DNA of 64,000 bases from Telopea speciosissima (Eukaryota; Streptophyta; Magnoliopsida; Proteales; Proteaceae), in the NCBI RefSeq assembly GCF_018873765.1, contig NC_057918.1, positions 7,758,862-7,822,861 of the forward strand, given 5' to 3'. Shown one piece after another: positions 21,701 to 31,783 of this stretch. Below the pieces are notes generated by a model. The model was not told the origin of the DNA. It did not search any database and was given only the letters and a program-made list of their open reading frames with translations. A program made the translations under genes and the position numbers. Every line of letters begins with the position of its first letter. Position 1 is the first letter of the stretch.

Positions 21701-24700
21701 AGATCACATTGATGAAGTTATTGTAATTATCAACTACAGCGCTCTTTCCTGGACTGTCCCATCAATGTTCAAAAGATATGTTATTCAAACCATCCATTGG
21801 CCTCCATTTTTTATTAGAAGTATCCTTGGTTTGAGACTGGTAACCTGTCTATGCAAGCAGCAAATATATTATATTAGGATACCTAGAATCACCTTGATTT
21901 AACTATAACGATCATCCACTACACGGCCTTTTCCTAGGCTGCCAATAAATGTTCAAAAGGTACCTATTTGATGATCAGAACCATCCAATTAACCTACTCT
22001 CAGGGTATCAAATATCCTTGAAGTGTCCACAGGTGGGACTTGAAACCTGTTTCTGCAACCACAACTATGCTTGGTTGGCTGGTGAAAATACCCCCATTGC
22101 ATTTTATTTTGGTACTCTCTAAATTAGTACTATTTTTTTTTGTTTGAAATATCTTAGTTCAGTTGGTTACTTCACAATCGTTGATGTCTCTGCAGGAAGC
22201 TGCTGGATGAGAAAGGAGGATCTTTTAGCCTGGTCCTTGAGAGGCCCTTCTCTCCTTTTCCAATTCAACAGCTGCTTCTTATGAGTGACACCGATGTTTT
22301 GTTCAATAGAGGTCGTCTTCCTATGGCTACTTGGAATAGAACTATTTTGGCTTCCCATTTGCAGCCATCATCTGAGCACAGTGGCAATTCTGGGTTTATT
22401 ACATTTTCCTCAAAGTTTCTAAGCTCACAAGGATGGAAGCTTTTAAACGATCAAAAGCAATATCTCGACTTGCAAAAGCAGAATAGCTTTCTTACTGCAC
22501 CAATTAACCAACTTGTTTGCATTTTCTCTGAGGAAGAGTCTGGTGATGTTGAATGGGCTCACGGGAGTTTCCCTTTGGCAGAATATATTAAAGCACTTGA
22601 TCGATCTAAAGGAGAGCTTTATTATAATCACTTGCTTGGTATGCAATATGGCAAGGTGCGTGGATCCGCTTGTTTTATGCATTATACTTGCTCCAATAAG
22701 AGTTGTACTACTTTTTAATGTGACAAGAAGTTATCATTTCACACCTGTTCATTAGCTCCTCATTCTCTTGAGGAATTCATTGCATTATGTGATTGTTTTT
22801 TGGTTCAAATATAGATCACTTGTTGGGATTCAATTGAGGATCCTCTTTTCAAGTGAATTACTTCCCACTGTTGTGCGTGTGTATGATTGTAACTGTCTTA
22901 TTTCTTAGTGTGTGTGTATGATTGTAATTGTCTTATTTCTTAGTCTTTCTATTGGAAGGGAAGGAAAGAAGTTCTCTGTAAATTCAAAAGTATGTCAAAG
23001 GCATCTTTTGCTTGATGGCTGCTAATCAGTGATTGTGTATGTCAGAAATATGCATTTTTGTTGTCTTCAACCCAGAAGTAAGATCTTAGAGGTAGTGATT
23101 CCAAATGACTTTTGGATGCTGTGATGGTGTAACTGGAATAGCAATGGAACTTTTAGAAGTGCTGATAAATTAAGAAAAGGTTGGGAGCACTACAAACAGT
23201 GAATATGGTAGTGCATACTAAAACAATTGGGAACACCTGGAGAAAAAGAAAATTAGGTAGAGATAAAATAACAGGTAAATTCAGGTTAATTATATTTGTA
23301 TGTTGGCTTCTTAGTCCATGGCAATTTTTCAAAAGCTGCGCTGAACTGGATGGTTGGACTGCCAAACCATGAACTAGTCTTAACTGTGGGTGTTCTAACA
23401 ACTTGAACTGCCATTTTGCTGGAAACAGTTTACTTGTTCAAAGTCAGTCCAGTCCTGGTGGTTGAACTGTGAGGCTATCTCATAATAAGAGAATAAAAAA
23501 CTGAAACTAAGTTACTGACCAAAAGTTGAACTGTAAACTTCTCTGTGCGTCAAATCAACATTACCATTAGCCCACAAACCCACTTGCTTTTAAGAAACAT
23601 ATTTCTAATTATCCGATTTTTATTGTTTTCTGGTCAGACCACCGAACTGGATGGTTGGACTGTTGAAGTGTCCAACTGATGGTCAAGATGGTCTGACTCG
23701 CGTTTTGTTTTCCTGAACTGTTCCATGGTATTGATAGCCCCCTTTTGTCTGGTAGCTGTTAATTTTCTTGGCTTCTTATTCCTCACTGATGAAGGAAGGA
23801 ATATACTTTCTTATTTAGATCATTTCATTGCTTCTGTTGCCTACTTGAATTGGCATAAAACTAATGAAAAGGACAACCGGTTGACAACATCAACGGAAGG
23901 GCAAAAGTTATTTATTCCTGAACTAAAAAATATAAGCTTCCGTACTTGATGGTGATCATAGAAAATATGTTAATGATATGAAGTCTCTGCAGCATCTAAT
24001 GCATCGGCAATGTGGGCCAGGATGGATCCTCTATCGTTGCATTGAATCATTGGGTTTAGACATTACTTCGGCGATTCTTAATCATTTCAAAATTGAAGCA
24101 ACATACCTTTGGTGATTTCTTTCTATCCAAGAATCAGAGGAACGACTGATTCATGCGTGACATTTTTGGTCAAAAAAAACAACAGCAACAAACTCAGCCT
24201 TATCCCAACGTAATGGGGTTGGCTACATGGATCCAAACAAGATTTTTGGTCGAAAAGCTTTTACCAACTTCGACAAATTTTCCTTTTGGATTTTAACTGT
24301 GTAAAATGGATGTTATCTGAACATTAAATTTTCAAATTATTCTAATTTATTATTTGAACATGATGCCTTTTATCTTGATGCTGTTAGTATCTCATTTTCT
24401 ATTGCTTTTGATTTGTCTACAGATTACTGAGCAAATATACATGGGATCATGCATACAAACAAAAGCAGATGTGGAGACTTTGTCTAGCGTTGCGGTATAT
24501 GCTATGAACCTTTTTGTGTAAAACACATCACTCCTTCCATTCCAATTTTTTCTGTTCAAACCTCTGCTACAGAGTACACACAATAGATTATGCTTTGAAT
24601 GCTTTGTATCATTTCGCTAGTTTTGACTTCAAAGAGGGAAACTTCTTAGAAGACCTCAGTTTTTGTGAATTTTAGCCAAACAACTCCCATGTCTTTGTCA

Positions 24701-27700
24701 TGAACCATGAATAACATTTGATAATTATGAAATGGTTTCTAATTTTATGTTTATTTATTCCTAAAGCATATTTTAGTTGTTTTAATTGAATTATGTGTTT
24801 TCTAGTACTAAATTTTGTGTATACAACATCATACAATGTACCGTGTACACTACCAACATAGTGTCCAAAGGCAAACTACCATTTTGTATGTGTTATTTTA
24901 CAATATAAGGGTTCCACTTATGTTTAAAGGGCAATATAAGGGTTCCACTATGTTTAAAGGGCCTAAAATAGGGTTTTCTATAAGTTTTGAGAACTAATTT
25001 GTCCATTTGGGCCTCAAAATTGAAACCAGCAACCAAAACCTTCCAGGTTTCGACCGAAATTTCGCGAAATATTTCCGTTTCAAGCTTGGTTGAAACAAGG
25101 CTTGAAACCGAAACCTTGAACCTTGAACTAGAAGCCACATAAGCAATTGAACCCCCCCCCCCCTCTCTCGCGGCGTGAGATTGCCTATTGTGAATCAGTA
25201 ATGAGGGATTGGGAGATCACCTTTTTAAAGCAATAGCTGATCTTCTGCTTGCATGAGGTCAGGGAAAAAATTACCATTATTAGAACCTAGGAACATAGTT
25301 TCTCTCATGAGTCATGACACGTGGATTTGACATTTGGGTGGTAAAGTGTCTTTGCTACTACCATTGGTTTGCCCCCCCCCCCCAAATCTTTATAGTGTGA
25401 AGTGACAAACAATAGCTTCCTCACCTTGTTCCAAGCTTTTGACTCTTCATAGTCCTTTGAGAATTGCACATATCATTGGAGAAACTTATTCTTTTTCTAC
25501 CAAGATTGAAGATCCTGCTCAATAGTTTCCCACGTTCAGCCAACTCCTTTGCAGGTACTAGCACAGAGGTGTATTATTAAGATGTATGTTGGGGCTTTGA
25601 GAATATGTGGCCATTTGCCAGTAGTCAATTCTTTGCCAAGGTCACTTGGATGGAAGATTGCTTTAAAGTTATAAAATCTTGTTTTAGCATCTCTCTCTTT
25701 ATTTGTGTGTGTGCTGTTGATCTTCTGCGATTGACAAGCTCCGCTGCATACTTTCTTAGTATTATCTTGTCGTCTTTGACTCTTTGTTTTTCCTTGTTTT
25801 TCTGCCGTTAGTATATCGCTGCATGTGTTTGTTCACCTTATTTTAGTGATCTTCTCTTTCACTGCTGTTGATCTAGATCTACTGCACTTGATGAGCTCTG
25901 CTGCATACTTAGCATTGTGTTGTCTTCTCTGTTTTTCTTTTTTCATTTTTTTCCCTCCCATTGGTACATCGCTGCATGTGTGTGTGCGCATGTGTTTGTT
26001 CACCTTGTTAGGTGATCTTTCTCTTTCACTGCTTAAGTTTTAACAGTTACATCACATTGCATCAGGGAGTCACTGCTGTACTGAATTTCCAGAGTGAAAT
26101 TGAGGCCACAAATTGGGGAATCAATTCTGAATCAATCAATCACGCCTGCCGCCAATTTAATATCCTTATGATCAATTATCCTATAAGGTAATTCATAATT
26201 TTTTTTTATAAAGTTTTGTTATGCCACATTTTGATAATTAATTGAAGTAATGCTCACACTAGTGGTGCATGTCTTGTCTCTTGATTGAGATATATGTATT
26301 AATAATTCTTCAATTGAGGAAGGAATAATCAATCTAATGGAATATGGAATTGTTGGAAGTCCTATACTTCTTTTATCATCATATGGTTGTCCATGATCAA
26401 TGGATTTTGTAGTCTTTTTTTGTATTGCAATCTGTTTTCAGCTTCTTACTTGTGATTGACTGACTATATGCCCTTGTGATTCTGTAAAAGAGCCCCCCCC
26501 CCCCTTCTTTTGAGTGTGCGATTTTTCCTCTGAAAGGTTTCAATCTTATCTTTGATATTTTCTGTTCATTATAAGTGCTTAAAATTTACTGCTATATTCA
26601 TGCAGCACTTTTCTTGGTTTGTGCCACAGTTGTTGGTAATAATAGGTTGAAGGTAAAATTCCTTGATTTTATTTCTTTTGCAGGGAGGTGGATTCCTTTG
26701 ACTTGAGGAAGAAACTTCCATTTTCTGTGGGGCTCCTATTACGGCTGTTGAAAAAGAACCTTCGTGTTTTTGTGACTTGTACGTCTGGGTTTGATAGATC
26801 CCCAGCTTGTGTGATTGCATACTTGCACTGGATGACAGACACTTCGCTTCATGCCGCTTACAATTTTGTCACTGGGCTGCACTCCTGCAGGCCTGACAGG
26901 TTCTGTCCTCAAACCTGACTCTCTCCCTTAAATGTGATTGTTGTGGAAATGAAATTCTAGTATCGATGCAGAAAACACAAAAAAAACAGAAAGAAGAAAC
27001 AATCACACAACCACAACGCAAGGATTTACGTGGTCCAGCAAGGTGCCAATCAGGGTCAGCCAGGCCCGACCCTGAGGGCGGGTCAGGGTTGGATTTTTCT
27101 GGCCTCAGGTCAGGGCTGGGTCGGGTTTGGGTCCAGCTAAGGGGACTTAGGGTTGGGCTGGGGTTTTAAAAGGCCCGGCCCAACCTGACCCTGTTGCAGC
27201 CCTAGTTCCTGAATTACCCCTATCTTTTGGAATCGATTCCCAGCGTATCCACCCTTTCAATTGCTTTACTCTTAAGGGTCTTACTTGCTTTGGAAATTAC
27301 AGATGTGCCATTATTCTTTATATTTGAATTGTTTTTTAGTGTTTGAGTGGGCCCATAGTGAGCCATCAGTGTGGTTATTGAACCTGAGGTCGCACGATGT
27401 GGTCTAGGTCAGCTGTATATGCATGGGATGGTTCATAGTATCCTGATAGAGCTTTGACATGATTCTCCAAATGTAGAAACTGGGAGGGAGCTGTTGCACC
27501 ATATATCCTATCATTTTGGCAGTTTGTAGATAGGAATATGTTCTTTATTTATAATTTTTTTTTCTTTTAGTGTTGATATGCCAAGCCACTATTTAGGAGA
27601 ATGCACTTTTTACTCTGATGTATGGGCAAACTCAAATAATATTTAAATAAATGTGTATGGATGATGGAGAAAACAAACTAGGAATAAGATCAAATATAAA

Positions 27701-30700
27701 GAAAATGGATTATGGTTTCAGGTCACTCTCACTGTGGTATCGGTGTATAGATTTAGAGATTTAAAGGTTGGGAAACTCTTGATATTGCATCTTCAAGGTG
27801 AAGGTTTGAAAGGTTTATTGTTACAAGTCTCTCTGGTGTGGGTGCACAACCCCTTTTCTTCTTTACAATGGCTTGCATGTTTCTGATAGAAGGTGTAATC
27901 AGATCTGATTAAAGAAACTTTTTGAAGACAGCTGGTAAAAACATTCGCATTTAATACGCGTTTGTCTGTTTAGTTACACAGCCTTATAATGGATTTTTGA
28001 ATGCAGACCAGCAATTGCCTGGGCAACATGGGATCTTATTGCCATGGTAGAAAATGGAAGGCATGATGGACCTGCAACCCATGCTGTGACCTTTGTTTGG
28101 AATGGCCAAGAGGTGGAGCTTCATTTCAACTTTGCTGGAGACTGAACTTGGAGGGGTTAAAGCATGTTGAGCTTCATATAATCTTTCAAAGAATTGTAAT
28201 ACATTTTTCATATCAATTGCTGTATGTGTTGTTATATAGGGGGAGGATGTGCGTTTGGTTGGAGATTTTACTGGAAATTGGAAAGAATCAATTGAAGTAG
28301 TCCACAAGGGTGGATCTAAATATGAAGCTGAAGTTAGACTTCCACATGGGAAGTAAGTTTAACCTTACCCTTTTTTCTCCTTTGAAGGAATCTGAAGTTT
28401 TAAGCTTCTATAATGATCCATTTCCATTAACTTCCACTAGTTAACAACTTATCCTAGTTCATGCAGTTAAAAGGTTCATTATGTGCTGATATTAGTGATT
28501 ATGTATAGAAAATGAAGGCTGAATTTTAAATATTATTTTCATCTTTCTTGTGAGTCATTACAGTCCAAAAATTTGTTTTTCCATTTCAAGGTGTGGAGTT
28601 TTGCTACATGAAGATTCCAAACTTTTCTCTTTACATATCGATTGTGTGGTGAATTACCGTTAAATGTGATGACAATGCTTGCTGGTAACTTCTTGGTACG
28701 CTTTAGATTTTCTTTGTTTTAGCCATGGGAAACCTGAAAGCTCAAGTATCGACATGTCAAACATCAATTTTAGAGAAAAGAAATCCATGTTGCATTTTAT
28801 TGGGATTGGAGTACCTCAAATTATAATCCATTCTATTCATTTATTGAACTATATCTCACAATAATGGCCTGTGTAGAGTGCATCGAGTTATTACCAGAGT
28901 TGTCAAGGCATCGCCTAGACATTGCCTAGGCACCGCCTCGGCGTCCAGGCTCTTTCTTGGGTCCAATATGATGGCACACCTTGTTCACACTTACACGAGT
29001 TTACGTTGATTTTGTTTATTGCTTTGTTTTTCAATGAATATGCTTATATTATATCATATACTTTGTTTGTTGATTTTATCATTCGGTCATTACTAGCATA
29101 ATTATATCATATTGCATTGATGTGGCTTCTATGTGGCGTTTAAGCATAAAAAGGGCGTACCCAGTGCATGAGGCTCTCGCCACTGCGGGGTTTGGGGAGG
29201 GTCATAACTCATAATGTAAGCAACCTTACCCTCGCTTCACGGAGAGGCTGTTTCCCGACTTGAACCTGCAATCACTAGGTCCCAATGGAGCAACCTAGGA
29301 TGCCTTGTTGCCTAGTGCCCCTCCAATGCCTTGGGTTGTCTAGTTGCCTTGACAACTATAGTTATTACTTTAGTCATGCACACAGTGAATGGTTTTATAA
29401 CCTAGAGTTGGAAACTAGATGCAGATGACGTGCATACAAAATTGGGCATGACATTTGGTGTGTGCCATACAGCATATGTTCAGCAATAATTGACCTGCAT
29501 TTTAATTCCTTCCCTTGGAGTGGAGATGATGCCAATTTTTACCCTAATAAGATTCAGACCATCACTAAGCGGTTCTATGTGTGGTAAGCATAATCTGATC
29601 AATGTTACTGCTGACCTGGCTCTGCTTTAGCTTTGAACTTCAAGTAATTGTAATGGTCTTTAGGGCAAAAGATTGCTGTCTGGTTGTGTAGTGCCTGCAC
29701 CAGCACGGGGGCCAATAAGAGCGCGTGCAGGAGCATCTGACTGCATGGGATTTTTTGTTCACTGGGGGCAGGCTGAGCTGTAATTTCACGTGGTCCTGTG
29801 TCTGGGTGCAGGAAGCACACGACCAGTTAGCGTTCTTTGTCCCTAGACCTTATTAAAGATATTTGATTACGTGAGTGCTCTCCTATGCTAGGGTTCATTG
29901 TGATTAAATATATATGATGTGGAATATTGTATTTAACTCAGGCACATTCACACACAAAAGCAAACTAACTGAAAAAGGTTCATTGAGATGTGATTATGTA
30001 GGCTACTGTAAATGAGTATATACTTTATGGATGTGTCAGGTCCTTTATTTATCATAAAGGGAAATTCCTGGTGGAAAATGTTTGTAGGTAGATTTAAGCA
30101 AGGAAAGTCTAGCTTTAGCTCAAATCTACCATTACCTTTAGCTTGAGGTAATGTTGTGGTAACCTTTTTCTGTTCTAGGCCACAAGCTGTCTTTAAAACA
30201 TAAAATTATTACTGTATTATAGTTGTCCAGGTTATGTGATATGTAGTGCTTTCTGCCTAATCGCAGTTGAAGTCTAACCACAGTTAAATTTCATTTCATC
30301 CTTCTTGGAGGATTCAGTCCCAAATATCGCTTAATATCATTTAGCAATAAATATGTAGGCACCTTAAACTTCAGCACAGCGTTTTATCAATCAGTGCATT
30401 ATGGAACATTTTGATTCATTGGCTAATTTCTAGAAATAAATTGCGTTCATTACCTTCAGGTACTACTATAAGTTCATTATCAATGGGAATTGGAGGAACT
30501 CATCGGATTCACCAACAGAAAGTGATGAACGCGGAAACCTAAACAATGTAATTATAGTGGGGGATATTGCCAGTGTGAGGCCTAAGGTTCTGCAACAGAA
30601 GAAGGTAAGTGTTCTTATAATGTAGGATTGCCTGAAATCATGAAAGGGATACTTCAGAAGGGCAAAATAAACCAATCTTTCTGAAAAGAAAACACGAGAT

Positions 30701-30905
30701 TCCCAGGAGGAACATGAATATGCCATTTTTAAACATCCAGTTTCTGCTGCCGATGATGTACTTATTGTGCCTGGTTAATTTGCAGGACGCCATGGTTGTA
30801 AAGGTGATCGAGAGACCACTGACAGAAACCGAACGTTTTATGTTGGCAAAAGCAGCTCGATGTATGGCATTCTCTATCTGTCCGATCACGCTAGCTCCCA
30901 AATGA
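18730..30905 (+). CDS. LSF1: LIKE SEX FOUR 1 (phosphoglucan phosphatase-like), plastid
   Basis: LSF1 supports transitory starch breakdown at the granule surface in chloroplasts. In Arabidopsis it binds beta-amylases and appears to act as a scaffold rather than an active glucan phosphatase. Exons: 18730-19056, 19252-19358, 22196-22655, 24423-24494, 26066-26187, 26684-26899, 28007-28112, 28240-28352, 30460-30604, 30786-30905; 595 residues, close to Arabidopsis LSF1 (about 591). Residues 1 to about 65 resemble a transit peptide. A PDZ-like domain covers about 77-150 (KPLGIRF, 87-93). The dual-specificity phosphatase domain is about 300-450, with the CX5R loop CTSGFDR (C395 to R401). A CBM48 glucan-binding module follows at about 460-560 (VTFVWNGQE, RLVGDFTGNW, YYYKFIINGNWR). 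The ATG at 18730 is preferred because the frame's upstream extension has no ATG. Introns 2, 3 and 4 carry repeats. Confidence 0.95.
19508..19529. repeat. (AT)n microsatellite in LSF1 intron 2
   Basis: An AT dinucleotide run of 22 bp. Confidence 0.85.
20076..21425. mobile_element. Possible transposon-derived segment in LSF1 intron 2
   Basis: The left edge has GGCTGTGTTTGGTAGTGTTC followed by repeated TTCTGTTC/GAACAGAA words. The right edge has GGAACAGAAACGTTATCA. These words in opposite orientation suggest degenerate inverted ends of a MITE or larger element. The middle (about 20300-21080) has higher GC and no relation to LSF1, so it may be captured DNA. The ends are not well defined. Confidence 0.3.
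21695..22085. repeat. Diverged tandem duplication (about 185 bp units), LSF1 intron 2
   Basis: Two consecutive blocks share the order TCAC.TTGAT, CAACTACAGCGCTCTTTCCT or CCACTACACGGCCTTTTCCT, AATGTTCAAAAG, AACCATCCA, TATCCTTG and ACCTGT. They differ at many sites, so the duplication is old. Confidence 0.6.
22874..22944. repeat. Tandem duplication of about 34 bp, LSF1 intron 3
   Basis: Two adjacent copies of TGTGTATGATTGTAACTGTC / TGTGTATGATTGTAATTGTC, each continued by TTATTTCTTAGT. Confidence 0.8.
24162..24256 (-). mobile_element. 66-bp retroposed LINE/SINE 3' end with TSD, LSF1 intron 3
   Basis: The insert (about 24176-24241) contains CAACAAACTCAGCCTTATCC and GTAATGGGGTTGGCTACATG. It is flanked by ATTTTTGGTCAAAA (24162-24175) and ATTTTTGGTCGAAAA (24242-24256). 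It belongs to the same family as 10105-10144 but is 5'-truncated at a different point, as expected for independent retroposition. Confidence 0.65.
24898..24962. repeat. Tandem duplication of about 31 bp, LSF1 intron 4
   Basis: CAATATAAGGGTTCCACTTA and CAATATAAGGGTTCCACTAT, each followed by GTTTAAAGGGC, lie head to tail. Confidence 0.8.
25690..26036. repeat. Tandem duplication of about 170 bp, LSF1 intron 4
   Basis: Two diverged units share the order GCTGTTGATCT, AGCTC.GCTGCATACTT, TTGTCTTC-like, TTTTTC, ATCGCTGCATGTG, GTTTGTTCACCTT, GTGATCTT and CTCTTTCACTGCT. The 3' unit lies just before exon 5, so the duplication places alternative pyrimidine-rich tracts close to its acceptor. Confidence 0.65.
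26960..27200. repeat. GC-rich dispersed repeat, LSF1 intron 6
   Basis: GGATTTACGTGGTCCAGCAA is followed by tracts of GGGTCAGGGTTGG, GGCTGGGTCGGGTTTGGG and GGCCCGGCCCAACC. Such GGGTCGGG-type segments are common in plant repeat DNA. The GGATTTACGTGG motif also occurs in some plant LTR elements, but I see no ends and leave it unclassified. Confidence 0.4.
28895..29359. mobile_element. MULE-like MITE with 9-bp TSD, family D
   Basis: Both termini carry GTTGTCAAGGCA in inverted orientation (CAGAGTTGTCAAGGCA at the left, ATAGTTGTCAAGGCA at the right read in reverse). The element is flanked by AGTTATTAC at 28886-28894 and 29360-29368, a perfect 9-bp duplication typical of Mutator-like elements. The interior repeats CGCCTAG / GCCTAGGC words and holds a nested reverse-oriented Au SINE. 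It lies in LSF1 intron 8. Confidence 0.75.
29149..29299 (-). mobile_element. Au SINE nested in the family D element
   Basis: On the plus strand it begins AAAAAGGGCGTACCCAGTGC and contains CCACTGCGGGGTTTGGGGAG and GGAGAGGCTGTTTCCCG, the reverse of the well-known plant Au SINE. The Pol III B-box region reads TTGAACCTGC on the plus strand. The 5' end of the SINE is lost or degraded near 29299. Confidence 0.75.
29663..29843. mobile_element. MITE-like element, family A, copy 4 (best ends)
   Basis: The left end GGGCAAAAGATTGCTGTCTG and the right end on the other strand GGGACAAAGAACGCTAACTG continue with GGTTGTGT / GGTCGTGT, giving clear inverted repeats of about 30 bp. The interior contains CTGCACCAGCACGGGGGCCA and TTTCACGTGGTCCTGTGTCT. 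It lies in LSF1 intron 8. Confidence 0.7.
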
Positions 30906-31783
30906 GTTCACTATATGTCCATCCACTGAATGAATGAATGTTGTATATGGTAGTGTGTCTCTCCTGTACATATCAAACTCGTAATGGCTGAGGTCACAGC
31001 TTTGCATAGCAACCATAGCAGGCTGTCACAATGACAGGGAGCCAATTCTTTCACATAATACCCAGATGGCCTGCTACAGATTCCCAAGGAGGTGCATGTA
31101 GTGTCAATCTACAGATTGAGGTCGAAGAACTTGTATAAAAATGATTGCATATTACTATTGAATGCATCTTCCATAAAAGTTGTCATTTTTGAGGTTCTTA
31201 TTTTGTCTCATTGTTTGCTCTTAATTTTGTGTGTAACCATCAGTACCTCCAAATTTTTTCTGACCCAAAGCAGGTGATAATCATTGACCTGTTCATTTTA
31301 CTCAAAACCGTTGACATGGTTTCAATGGTTGGCCAGGGAAGTTGGATTGCAATTTGCAATTATAAAGAAGCTCTCTTTGCCATAACAACCAGTGGACTTC
31401 TAATAAAAATTGCAATTCACAATCCCAGGTTGTTGCTTCCGCAGTTCAGTGTAGGATAAAACAGAATTTCAACTTCTTTGCAAGCCAATTAAAGTGTGTA
31501 AAACTCTAAAGTGAGTGTTTTCGTGCCCAATAGATGAGTACATCACCAATTAAATTTGTAAATTTAGTTGGTTTATCTTGAATTTTTGATTGGGTGGAAT
31601 ATAGAAAAAATAAAAAAAAGTTCATACAATTTCATTCCTTACATATACCTATGTTATTGTAAACAGAGTTGGCTGATACAGATAGTTTGACTATGTGAAG
31701 TAACTGAAACTTCTAGCCGAGCCACTCACAAAGCACTTGAAGTCGTATATTAATGCTTTTGAACGACCATAAGCATCTACCAA
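30906..31783. other. Convergent spacer between LSF1 and the AMSH2-like gene
   Basis: This 880-bp stretch holds the 3' untranslated parts of both genes, which face each other. It is AT-rich and I see no gene, RNA or repeat that I can name. Confidence 0.6.

Noticed and set aside
22281-22755. Independent 145-codon gene in LSF1
   Set aside because: It is exon 3 of LSF1 read past its donor into intron 3.
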